DNA from: Robiginitalea aestuariiviva | Lineage (GTDB): Bacteria > Bacteroidota > Bacteroidia > Flavobacteriales > Flavobacteriaceae | Direction: 5' to 3' | Length of the DNA: 64,000 nt | Assembly: GCF_029537735.1 (NCBI RefSeq) | Contig: NZ_JARPUQ010000001.1 | Location: 964,696 to 1,028,695 of the forward strand | In this document: positions 43,320 to 50,513 of the stretch, piece by piece | Numbering within the stretch: the stretch's first letter is position 1 | How the letters are laid out: each line of letters begins with the position of its first letter | Position numbers and translations under genes: made by a program | The notes under the pieces: generated by a model | The model's database searches: none | What the model saw: only the letters and a program-made list of their open reading frames with translations | Told to the model about the DNA's origin: nothing

Positions 43320-44732
43320 ATGCAAATTGAACAAATTTATACGGGCTGCCTGGCACAAGGCGCCTATTATATAGAGAGCAAAGGGGAAGCGGCCATTATT
43401 GACCCCCTGCGCGAAGTGGGCCCTTACCTGAAGCGGGCCCGCCAGGACGGTGCGGAAATCAAATACATTTTTGAGACGCACTTCCACGCAGACTTTGTAA
43501 GCGGCCACCTGACCCTGGCCGAGAAAACGGGGGCACCCATCGTTTACGGCCCCCTGGCGAATCCTAAATTTGACGCCATCATTGCCAAAGACGGGCAGGA
43601 GTTCCGGATCGGCGACCTTACCCTGATGGTACTCCACACCCCGGGGCACACCATGGAAAGCACTACCTACCTGCTCAAGGATGCCGAGGGGAAAGATCAC
43701 GCCATTTTTAGCGGGGATACGCTCTTCTTAGGCGATGTTGGCCGCCCGGACCTGGCCCAGAAGGCTGCAGACATGACCCAGGAACAACTGGCGTCCACTC
43801 TGTTCGACAGCCTGCGGAACAAAATCATGCCCCTGGCCGACGAGGTGGTGGTATATCCCGCCCACGGAGCCGGCTCCGCCTGCGGGAAGAACATGATGAA
43901 AGAAACCGTGGATACCCTGGGTCACCAAAAGGAGACCAACTACGCCCTTCGGGCAGATATGACCCGGGAGGAATTCGTGGCTGAGGTCACCGAAGGCCTG
44001 ATGCCACCCCCCAAATACTTCCCCCTGAACGTGAAGATGAACAAGGAGGGATACGAACATGTAGACGCCGTGCTGGAGCGGGGTACCCGCCCGTTACCGC
44101 CCGCCGCTTTTGAGGCCGTGGCCAACGAATCCGGCGCCCTGATCCTGGATGTACGCAAGGAAGAAGAGTTTGTAAAAGGCCACATCCCACGGGCTATTTT
44201 TATTGGCCTGGACGGCAGCTTTGCCCCCTGGGTAGGCGCCCTGGTAGCCGACACCGAACAACCCATCCTGCTGGTGGCCCCGGAAGGTCGGGAGGAAGAG
44301 GCAGTTATCCGCCTTTCCCGTGTAGGTTTTGACAATACCCTGGGTTACCTGGAAGGCGGTTTTGACGCCTGGAAAAAGGCCTCCTTTGAATACGACACCG
44401 TGAGCTCGGTAACAGCCGAAGACCTGGAGGAACTTATGGAAGAGGCCGAAGCCCTGCCGGTTTTTGACGTTCGCAAGAACAGCGAGTTCCTGTCCGAACA
44501 CCTGGTGGATGCCGAAAACACCCCCCTGGATTACCTGAATGACCACCTGGCCGAATTCCCTTCCGAGGAGGTGTTTTACCTGCATTGTGCCGGCGGATAC
44601 CGCTCTGTGATTGCAGCATCCATCCTCAAAAGCCGCGGGATCCATAACCTGGTAAACATCCTGGGTGGGTTTACATCCATCAAGGAAGCCGGGTTGCCGG
44701 TAACCGATTACGTTTGCCCGTCTACCCTCTGA
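43320..44732 (+). CDS. persulfide-dioxygenase-like MBL protein fused to two rhodanese domains (copy 2)
   Basis: Encodes 470 residues, collinear with copy 1 throughout. The same motifs appear: ETHFHADFVSGH near 52-63, HTPGHTMEST and GDTLFLGDVGRPDL in the MBL half, then two rhodanese domains. The first rhodanese again lacks its Cys (VAPEGREEEAV), and the second has Cys423 (HCAGGYRS). The paralogues should share the reaction, oxidising persulfide to sulfite with sulfur transfer, but differ in the linker and surface (EALPVFDVRKNSE). It is separately driven by its own operator. The ATG at 43320 gives the same N-terminus as copy 1. Confidence 0.9.
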   Translation: MQIEQIYTGCLAQGAYYIESKGEAAIIDPLREVGPYLKRARQDGAEIKYIFETHFHADFVSGHLTLAEKTGAPIVYGPLANPKFDAIIAKDGQEFRIGDLTLMVLHTPGHTMESTTYLLKDAEGKDHAIFSGDTLFLGDVGRPDLAQKAADMTQEQLASTLFDSLRNKIMPLADEVVVYPAHGAGSACGKNMMKETVDTLGHQKETNYALRADMTREEFVAEVTEGLMPPPKYFPLNVKMNKEGYEHVDAVLERGTRPLPPAAFEAVANESGALILDVRKEEEFVKGHIPRAIFIGLDGSFAPWVGALVADTEQPILLVAPEGREEEAVIRLSRVGFDNTLGYLEGGFDAWKKASFEYDTVSSVTAEDLEELMEEAEALPVFDVRKNSEFLSEHLVDAENTPLDYLNDHLAEFPSEEVFYLHCAGGYRSVIAASILKSRGIHNLVNILGGFTSIKEAGLPVTDYVCPSTL

Positions 44733-44766
44733 GGGAAAATGTTAAATTCCCGGAATTCGATGCTTC

Positions 44767-44811
44767 TGTAACCGTGGTTACTGACAGCAGGAGGGAAAGA
44801 TGGTAGTTTTG
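44767..44811 (+). promoter_or_regulatory. Crp/Fnr-type operator and promoter of a short structured transcript
   Basis: Operator TGTAACCGTGGTTACT at 44767-44782 (centre 44774.5). -7 element TAGTTTTG at 44804-44811, a full TAnnTTTG match. Spacing 29.5 bp, predicted start about 44816. The transcript meets a terminator at 44903-44937. Confidence 0.8.
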
Positions 44812-44815
44812 AGCA

Positions 44816-44937
44816 TATCGTCCGGGGAAGCCCCCGAGCATGGGAAGTTAAACTCCCGGGCCCACCCCGGAGGAAATGGTTGAGTTGATTGTTTTTAGTG
44901 AGGAAAGCGGCCGGTTTCAGGCCGCTTTCTTTTTTTA
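44816..44937 (+). ncRNA. candidate small RNA or attenuating leader
   Basis: About 120 bases from predicted start to terminator. A long interrupted stem is visible: TCCGGGG/CCCCGGA (44821-44827 with 44865-44871), then GCCC/GGGC (44830-44833 with 44858-44861) and GGGA/TCCC (44842-44845 with 44854-44857) with loop AGTTAAAC. A small reading frame with ATG at 44876 behind GGAGGAA is in frame with the downstream DUF3365 gene and runs through the terminator. It resembles no RNA family I recognise. It could be a free small RNA or a leader controlling the next three genes. Confidence 0.5.
44903..44937 (+). terminator. Rho-independent terminator ahead of the DUF3365 operon
   Basis: Perfect 10-bp stem GAAAGCGGCC/GGCCGCTTTC (44903-44912 and 44920-44929, loop GGTTTCA) then eight T's. 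It lies between the operator-promoter and the ATG at 44954, with no other promoter seen after it, so expression downstream needs read-through. Confidence 0.9.
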
Positions 44938-44953
44938 CCAAAACCGCATAGCC

Positions 44954-45517
44954 ATGAAAAAACTATTCTACGTATTTCTGTTGCTTACGGGGGTCTGGCA
45001 GTGCCGGCAGGCGGACCCTCCTGCCCTGACCGGCCCTGAAGCCCGGGAAATAGCTCTGGAAGCGCAAACTGCCCTGGGCCAGACCCTTAAGGCCAAGTTG
45101 CAATCCGAAGGTGCTGTTGAGGCCATTGGCTTCTGCAATGTGAACGCCATCCCCATTACAAAACGGGTAGCCGAAACGCGGGGCGTACGGCTGAAACGAG
45201 TTACCGACCGGCCCCGAAACCCCGAAAACCAGGCCACCCCTGCCGAAATCGCCATGATGTTACGCTTGCAGGAAGCCCCGGATACCACCCGTCTGCAACG
45301 GGAAGATATGGAAGGGATTCACTACTATACTCCCATTTACACGGCCAACCTTTGTATGCAATGCCACGGCCAGCCCGGAACGGAAATCCCACAAGAGGTG
45401 TTGGCGGTGCTCGCTAAAAAGTATCCCGCGGATGCCGCTACCGGGTATATGCCCGGGGAACTGCGCGGATTGTGGAAAATCACCCTTCCCTTAACTGATA
45501 AACCCCGGCAACCATGA
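44954..45517 (+). CDS. DUF3365 (Tll0287-like) haem-binding protein
   Basis: Encodes 187 residues. An N-terminal signal (MKKLFYVFLLLTGVWQC) may be a lipoprotein, although VWQC is an atypical lipobox. The Tll0287-like domain follows (FCNVNAIPITKRVAE, VKRVTDRPRNPEN-like), with a single c-type haem motif CMQCH (Cys134, Cys137, His138). Tll0287-like domains are periplasmic haem sensors or electron carriers. It heads an operon with the racemase and rhodanese genes and lies behind an intrinsic terminator. The ATG at 44954 gives the signal, but an in-frame ATG at 44876 would add 26 residues. Confidence 0.82.
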   Translation: MKKLFYVFLLLTGVWQCRQADPPALTGPEAREIALEAQTALGQTLKAKLQSEGAVEAIGFCNVNAIPITKRVAETRGVRLKRVTDRPRNPENQATPAEIAMMLRLQEAPDTTRLQREDMEGIHYYTPIYTANLCMQCHGQPGTEIPQEVLAVLAKKYPADAATGYMPGELRGLWKITLPLTDKPRQP

Positions 45518-46221
45518 AGACCCTCGGCATGATTGGCGGCACCTCCTGGCACGCCACCGAAGCGTATTACCGCATGATCAACGAAGGGGTTTCCCGCCAT
45601 ATCGGAACACAGGGCAACCCCGAACTCATCCTCCACAGCATCAATATCGAGGTGATGCGTTCCCGCGATGGAGACCGGATCAGGGCCAAATACCTGGAAG
45701 TGGCACGCCTGCTGGAACAACACGGGGCCCAGGGCATCCTGATTTGTGCCAACACCCCACATATGGTGTATGAACATGTGCAACCCCGGATAGGGATTCC
45801 CATTTTACACATAGCAGACGCTACGGGTGCTGCAGCGCAGGCACAAGGCTTAAAAACCCTGGGTCTTCTGGGGAACAAACCCACCATGACCGGGGATTTT
45901 ATCTCCGGCCGCCTGCAGCGGGAATTTGGCATCCGCACCCTGATCCCGGCCCTGGAGGGGCAGGAGCGCTCCAACCATTATGTTTCCAAAGAACTCACCC
46001 ATGGGAAGTTTACCCCGGAAGCCCGGGCATTTTTTACCGGGGAGATCCAAAAGCTGGCCGCAGCAGGCGCCCAGGGCATTATCCTGGGGTGTACGGAACT
46101 CCCACTGCTCATCCGGCAGGAGGAGGTAGATGTGCCGGTACTGGCCACCACGGACCTCCACGCCCGAATGGCGGTCGATTTTATCCTGGAAAGGGAACCG
46201 GGCACGCCCCCCGTTTTGTAA
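45514..46221 (+). CDS. aspartate/glutamate racemase family protein
   Basis: Encodes 235 residues, typical length. The two catalytic cysteines are seen in ICANTPHM (Cys78) and LGCTELPLL (Cys193), and the N-terminus MIGGTSWHATEAYYRMIN matches the YgeA-like branch of cofactor-independent amino-acid racemases. It would interconvert L- and D-amino acids. It overlaps the DUF3365 gene by 4 bases (ATGA) and lies 15 bases before a rhodanese gene, so it is cotranscribed with sulfur genes. The active-site thiols might be targets of persulfides, but its role here is unclear. Confidence 0.92.
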   Translation: MKTLGMIGGTSWHATEAYYRMINEGVSRHIGTQGNPELILHSINIEVMRSRDGDRIRAKYLEVARLLEQHGAQGILICANTPHMVYEHVQPRIGIPILHIADATGAAAQAQGLKTLGLLGNKPTMTGDFISGRLQREFGIRTLIPALEGQERSNHYVSKELTHGKFTPEARAFFTGEIQKLAAAGAQGIILGCTELPLLIRQEEVDVPVLATTDLHARMAVDFILEREPGTPPVL

Positions 46222-46236
46222 CTTCGCCCGCTCAAG

Positions 46237-46743
46237 ATGAAACTCAGATCCTCCTTATCCGTGCTTTTACTGGGCGTTTCTTCCCTTTGGGGAACCGCCT
46301 CGGCCCAGGAAGTAGGCAACAAGGCCTATGGGGTGCTGTTGAAGGGCCTGTTGTCCCGCAACGTACCCGAGGTAGATGTGGCCGGGGCACGCAAGCTGGA
46401 GGATGCCGTTTTCCTGGATGCCCGAACCCGGGAGGAATACGAGGTGAGCCACCTGCATTCGGCCCGCTGGGTGGGGTACGAAACTTTTACCCTGTCGCGC
46501 CTGGAAGGCTTGCCGAAAACTACCCCCCTGGTGGTCTATTGTTCGGTGGGCTATCGCAGTGAGAAGATAACGCGCCGCCTGCAGCGGGAGGGATATACCC
46601 GGGTCTTCAACCTTTATGGAGGAATTTTTGAATGGGTAAACCAGGGGCAACCCGTCAGGGACGAGCAAGGAGAAACCCAACGCGTACACGCCTACAATAC
46701 CCTATGGGGCGTCTGGTTGGAAACGGGGGAAAAGGTTTACTAA
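46237..46743 (+). CDS. exported single-domain rhodanese
   Basis: Encodes 168 residues with a cleavable signal (SLSVLLLGVSSLWGTASAQ). The rhodanese domain (about 45-150) contains FLDARTREEYEVSHL and the active Cys102 in VVYCSVGYRSEK. It transfers sulfane sulfur in the periplasm, perhaps accepting it from sulfide oxidation products. It is third in the DUF3365-racemase-rhodanese operon. A long inverted repeat (46745-46767) after its stop also serves the convergent desaturase gene as a bidirectional terminator. Confidence 0.92.
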   Translation: MKLRSSLSVLLLGVSSLWGTASAQEVGNKAYGVLLKGLLSRNVPEVDVAGARKLEDAVFLDARTREEYEVSHLHSARWVGYETFTLSRLEGLPKTTPLVVYCSVGYRSEKITRRLQREGYTRVFNLYGGIFEWVNQGQPVRDEQGETQRVHAYNTLWGVWLETGEKVY

Positions 46744-46744
46744 A

Positions 46745-46767
46745 AGGGGTAGCCGGCGGCTACCCCT
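46745..46767. terminator. bidirectional terminator-like hairpin
   Basis: AGGGGTAGCC/GGCTACCCCT (46745-46754 and 46758-46767). Four A's lie on the left, so the minus-strand transcript ends in a U-run; CTTTT lies further to the right. It separates two convergent operons and overlaps the stop of the desaturase gene. Confidence 0.65.
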
Positions 46768-47641
46768 CTGCTTTTGGTTTTGTAAATCCGTAAATATTCT
46801 GGTGGATAAAGTCCTTGGGAAATGCTTCATCCCCGGGGAACCCGATCGGGATAGTCCCGCTGTCTTCCGGCACGTAGTTGGTGCGGAACAAATAATCCCA
46901 AAGGCTCAGGCTGATTCCGAAATTCACACCGTAACTGCCGGCCGGCAGGTGATAGGCGTGGTGGTAGAGGTGCATCACCGGGTTGTTGAGGATGTATTTC
47001 AGCGGCCCCCAGGTGAGCTTGATGTTCGCATGGTTCAGGTGGCCTATGGAAATGGCGGCAAAATGCACAATATAGGCCTGCTCCGGCTCAAAGCCGCCCA
47101 GGATCATCACCCCAAAGGTCTTCAGGGGCTTGTACAGGACGTTTTCCATCCAGTGGTAGCGCAAATGCGCAGCAAAGCCCATTTCCTTCACGCTGTGGTG
47201 CACCTTGTGGAATTGCCAAAGCACGGGGTATTTATGCAGCAGGATGTGGGTAAACCACTGCACAAAATCCAGCACGATAAAGAATACCAGTAATTGCAGC
47301 CAGGCGGGCCAGGCGGCAATATCCACTATAGCCAGGCTTCGCGCGGTGACCCCGAACTCCCGGAACCCGAGTTCCAGCATCCGGTAGACCCCGCTGATGA
47401 TGATGGCAAAAAGGAAGAAATTAAAGAACATGTAAAAGGCATCCAACCAGAAATCCTTGCGGAAGATGGATTGGTTCTTGCGCCAGGGGAACAGGATTTC
47501 CAGCCCCCAGACCAGCAGGGAGATGGCAACCAGGCCCCAGAAGTAGTTGGTGTACCAGGGGACTTCAAAAAGGATGGACTTCCAGGTCCAGTTCAGGGTG
47601 CCCATAAAGGCACTGCCAAAGGCTTCCAGATATTTTTCCAT
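46760..47641 (-). CDS. sterol desaturase/fatty acid hydroxylase superfamily protein
   Basis: Encodes 293 residues with about 4-5 membrane helices and the eight-histidine di-iron motifs: HILLHKYPVLWQFHKVHH (near 130-148), GHLNHAN, and HLYHHAYH near 225. The family hydroxylates or desaturates lipids using O2 and electrons from a partner. Here it is last in an operon with sulfite-oxidase-like, cytochrome and sulfurtransferase genes, 2 bases after the sulfurtransferase. A lipid-modifying step tied to sulfur metabolism (for example sulfonolipid hydroxylation) is a speculative possibility. Confidence 0.87.
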   Translation of the reverse strand: MEKYLEAFGSAFMGTLNWTWKSILFEVPWYTNYFWGLVAISLLVWGLEILFPWRKNQSIFRKDFWLDAFYMFFNFFLFAIIISGVYRMLELGFREFGVTARSLAIVDIAAWPAWLQLLVFFIVLDFVQWFTHILLHKYPVLWQFHKVHHSVKEMGFAAHLRYHWMENVLYKPLKTFGVMILGGFEPEQAYIVHFAAISIGHLNHANIKLTWGPLKYILNNPVMHLYHHAYHLPAGSYGVNFGISLSLWDYLFRTNYVPEDSGTIPIGFPGDEAFPKDFIHQNIYGFTKPKAEG

Positions 47642-47643
47642 AG

Positions 47644-48591
47644 CTAATTAAAAATTTGGGTCAGACTGTCTTGTTGAATGGGGGCGTCCTCCCGCATGCT
47701 CCATTCCAGCCAGGAGCCGTCAAAGTTACGAACCCTGTTGTGGCCAAGCAATTGGGTGAGAACAAAATACGTATGCGCGGACCGCACTCCGGAATGGCAA
47801 TAGGCCACCACGTCGGCGGAATCGTTTTCCATGAGGAACCCGTAACGTTTATACAGGTCTTCCGGGCTTTTAAAGCGTTTATCCTGATTGTAATGGGTGG
47901 CCCCGGCCCAGTCGCGGTTCAGGCTGCCAGGGATATGGCCTGCGCGCACCGCCCCGCTTTTCTGACGAAGGCCGCTGTATTCTTCCGGGGTACGCGTATC
48001 CAGGATCACCAGGTCCGGCTCTCCCAGCCGGGCCAGGAGTTCGGAAGCCTGTATCCCGGAACCCGGATTCCCGGTTTCGGGAAAGCGAAAAGTTGCGGGA
48101 ACAGGTGTAGGGAGCTCTGTTGTCATGTCTTGCCCGGCTTCCGTCCAGGCCTGCACCCCTCCATTCAGCAGGCGAATGCGATCGTATCCGTGGGCCTGCA
48201 GTACCCACCAGAGCCGCGCAGCGTTACAGCCTGCTTCATCATCGTAGATAATCAGGGTATCCGTTTCGGCAATGCCCAGGCTGGAGAGCAGCGCCTCCAG
48301 GGCTTCTTTTCCGGCCATTAGCCCGGGTACAGCCCCTTCATGGTCCTCAATATCCGGGCGCCAGAGTTGTACGGCCCCGGGAATATGGCCTGCCTCAAAA
48401 GCAGGCTTTTTTCTAAAATCGACCAGCTTCAGGTCCGTGCGGCCCATGTTTTCCGCCAGCTCCCCTACTTCAATCAGGGCAGTGGGGTTGGCATAGGCCC
48501 AAACGGCAATGGCTTCCACCTCGGGTTCCGGGGTGCCTTTGCATGCCGTGAAGGCCATCAGCAGTGCGGCAAGGCTAATTCTCCAGGACAT
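47644..48591 (-). CDS. two-domain sulfurtransferase (thiosulfate/mercaptopyruvate type), lipoprotein
   Basis: Encodes 315 residues. The signal ends in FTAC (lipobox). Two rhodanese domains lie at about 40-160 (VDFRKKPAFEAGHIPGAV) and 180-305 (ILDTRTPEEYSG). The active Cys265 is in VVAYCHSGVRSAH; the loop CHSGVR resembles thiosulfate sulfurtransferases more than the CGSGVT of mercaptopyruvate enzymes. It moves sulfane sulfur from thiosulfate to a thiophilic acceptor in the periplasm. It overlaps the cytochrome gene by 17 bases. Confidence 0.91.
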   Translation of the reverse strand: MSWRISLAALLMAFTACKGTPEPEVEAIAVWAYANPTALIEVGELAENMGRTDLKLVDFRKKPAFEAGHIPGAVQLWRPDIEDHEGAVPGLMAGKEALEALLSSLGIAETDTLIIYDDEAGCNAARLWWVLQAHGYDRIRLLNGGVQAWTEAGQDMTTELPTPVPATFRFPETGNPGSGIQASELLARLGEPDLVILDTRTPEEYSGLRQKSGAVRAGHIPGSLNRDWAGATHYNQDKRFKSPEDLYKRYGFLMENDSADVVAYCHSGVRSAHTYFVLTQLLGHNRVRNFDGSWLEWSMREDAPIQQDSLTQIFN

Positions 48592-49063
48592 ACCATTCGA
48601 TGTTTTCCAGGTTCTGCCTGCGCCCCTTTTTCTGAGGGGCGTAGTTGGTTGCCAGGTAGTTCAGGATAATTTCTTCGTTATTTCCAAGGTCCCATAAGTT
48701 CTGGGTTTGTTGCATCCAACGGATGGTGGCCTCCCAACTTTCCCGCGACATCCGGTTTTGGGTTACCAGGCGGGCGGAATGGCAGTTGGTGCAATTGTTC
48801 ACCACGGTCATATACCCTTCCTCGGCCACAAAGCCCGTACGCACATGGATGCCATCTTCCACCTTGTCCCAGTCTTCCTCGGCAACTGCGTCTGCGGCCG
48901 CTGGCTCCACTACCACTTCAGGGGCAGCCTTGAAGGCGGTCAGGCCGGGGTCTACCATCAGATAGATAAGCAGGGAGGCAATTACCAGGAAGAACCCGAA
49001 GATCATCCGAAGCATGCGCGAGATGGCCTTGGCGCTTTTGTGAAAATCGTGTTGGGGCTCCAT
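48575..49063 (-). CDS. membrane-anchored c-type cytochrome (SorB-like)
   Basis: Encodes 162 residues. The ATG at 49063 follows the stop of the molybdoenzyme gene by 1 base; a TTG at 49072 is less likely. A transmembrane helix lies at about 17-37 and a single c haem site CTNCH at Cys91/Cys94/His95. By context it receives electrons from the sulfite-oxidase-like enzyme encoded just upstream, like SorB in sulfite dehydrogenase SorAB, and passes them to the respiratory chain. Only the haem motif and the gene pairing support this; the rest of the protein is not recognisable. Confidence 0.85.
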   Translation of the reverse strand: MEPQHDFHKSAKAISRMLRMIFGFFLVIASLLIYLMVDPGLTAFKAAPEVVVEPAAADAVAEEDWDKVEDGIHVRTGFVAEEGYMTVVNNCTNCHSARLVTQNRMSRESWEATIRWMQQTQNLWDLGNNEEIILNYLATNYAPQKKGRRQNLENIEWYVLEN

Positions 49064-49064
49064 C

Positions 49065-50285
49065 TTATGCAATCTTTATGGCTATACGGTGGCAGGCATT
49101 ATTCAGGTACCCCTTGGGGTTCCAGCCGGGCAGTACCATGGGTTGCGCGTTGCCCCGGCTGTCTGTAGCCCGGACCCACAGTTCGTAATACCCTTTTTTC
49201 GGGAAGTTGGCGTTGCCGGAAAAATGCTGCCAGGCCAGGCGGTTCGCCGGGGCCTCCAGCGCACAGGCCTTCCAGGTGCTTCCAAAATCAATGGAGTATT
49301 CCACCTTTGACACCTCCAGTTCGCCTGCCCAGGCATGCCCGCGGAACGACAGGCTGTTTCCGGGAGAAAGCGTTGCCCCGGATTTGGGGTAGGTAATCAG
49401 GGATTTTACGGGCATGGATTCGATAATGCACATGTCCTCATCGGCCACCTTGGCGCCGGGTTCTACCGGCTCGCAGGGTACGCGGTACGAACTGCCTGTC
49501 ATTTTCTCCCCATCGTGCACCCGGTCGCGGATGCTCAGTCCGGTTAGCCATTTCCCCGAAGTGGAGGCCGGCCATCCGCCGGCAATCAGGCGCAGGGGGT
49601 ACCCGTGGGCCAGCGGGATGTCCTTCCCATTCATCTGGAAGGCCACCAGGGTTTCGTCCTGCAGGGCTTTTTCGATAGGGATACCCCGGGAAATGGGTTC
49701 CTTGGTCGGGTCGCCGCTCAGGTGGGTGTCTGCGGCGTGGTACCCGATGTAAACGGCATTAGATCCAACACCCACATCTTCCAGCAGGTCGCGCAGGCGC
49801 ACGCCGGTCCAGGTGGCACAGGAAACCGCACCTATGGTCCATTGGTTTCCTTTGGCCGGGGGATCAAATTCACTCCGCCCGTTGCCGCCGCACTCCAGGG
49901 TAAGCTGGTAGGTGTGTTGCGGAAAGCGCGTCTTCAGGTCATTAAGCGTATAGGTTTTCGGGTTGCGGGCAGCCTCCCCGTCGAAGGAGAGGGTCCAGCC
50001 AGCCACATCGATATTTTCCGGGATCTTCCCATTGTTCCGGATAAACATGAATTTATTGGGCGTGATCTTGTCGTCCAGCAGGTGCGCCTGGGCTTCCATA
50101 TTCCAGGGCTTGTCGTTCAGCAGGACCATTTGCGGGTCCTTGTTGAACATCTTAAAGGGGTCCGGGTCCTGCAGCCCCAGCAGGGGCAAGCCTACGGGCA
50201 GGCGGTTGCCGAAGACAATTTCGGCGCCCAGCAGGGCACTTAGGGCGGTAAGCCCAGATTTCTGGACGAAATGACGTCTTTCCAT
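49065..50285 (-). CDS. sulfite oxidase family molybdopterin oxidoreductase (SorA-like)
   Basis: Encodes 406 residues. A twin-arginine-like signal (ERRHFVQKSG) directs folded export. The molybdopterin domain has Cys156 in AVSCATWTGVRLRDLL, the Mo ligand of the sulfite oxidase family, and the Mo-co dimerisation domain lies at about 300-400 (VSKVEYSIDFGSTW). It should oxidise sulfite to sulfate in the periplasm, with electrons leaving through the adjacent cytochrome. It is first in a four-gene leftward operon driven by an operator at 50339-50354. Cofactor biosynthesis genes are not in the window. Confidence 0.9.
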   Translation of the reverse strand: MERRHFVQKSGLTALSALLGAEIVFGNRLPVGLPLLGLQDPDPFKMFNKDPQMVLLNDKPWNMEAQAHLLDDKITPNKFMFIRNNGKIPENIDVAGWTLSFDGEAARNPKTYTLNDLKTRFPQHTYQLTLECGGNGRSEFDPPAKGNQWTIGAVSCATWTGVRLRDLLEDVGVGSNAVYIGYHAADTHLSGDPTKEPISRGIPIEKALQDETLVAFQMNGKDIPLAHGYPLRLIAGGWPASTSGKWLTGLSIRDRVHDGEKMTGSSYRVPCEPVEPGAKVADEDMCIIESMPVKSLITYPKSGATLSPGNSLSFRGHAWAGELEVSKVEYSIDFGSTWKACALEAPANRLAWQHFSGNANFPKKGYYELWVRATDSRGNAQPMVLPGWNPKGYLNNACHRIAIKIA

Positions 50286-50309
50286 ATACGTTAGGGTTTG
50301 AACATTTTT

Positions 50310-50354
50310 TAAACATAGTACTTTTTGAGAATTGATATTGTAACCAATGTTACA
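50310..50354 (-). promoter_or_regulatory. Crp/Fnr-type operator and promoter of the sulfite-oxidase operon
   Basis: Operator TGTAACCAATGTTACA at 50339-50354 (centre 50346.5), a perfect palindrome in its arms. Minus-strand -7 element TATGTTTA at 50317-50310. Centre-to-T distance 29.5 bp, as at the other sites, read on the opposite strand. Confidence 0.8.
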
Positions 50355-50445
50355 AAACCACAGGCTTCGCAGAAAAGCCCCTCTTGTGGAAAAGGGAGGA
50401 TAAATCTTGAAAATACCCGTAAAAAGGGGCGATTTCCCACAGAAC

Positions 50446-50490
50446 TGTAACCTCGGTTACACAGGCCTAAGGGTGGGTTGCGTACCTTTA
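50446..50490 (+). promoter_or_regulatory. Crp/Fnr-type operator and promoter of the SQR gene
   Basis: Operator TGTAACCTCGGTTACA at 50446-50461 (centre 50453.5), perfect in its arms. -7-like TACCTTTA at 50483-50490. Spacing 29.5 bp; leader about 19 bases. It is divergent from the sulfite-oxidase promoter, 107 bp between centres. Confidence 0.8.
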
Positions 50491-50513
50491 TATCGTCTTT
50501 AAAATACCTGACC

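Noticed and set aside
44733-44751. Possible hairpin GGGAA/TTCCC after the second MBL-rhodanese gene
   Set aside because: Only 5 bp and no T-run.
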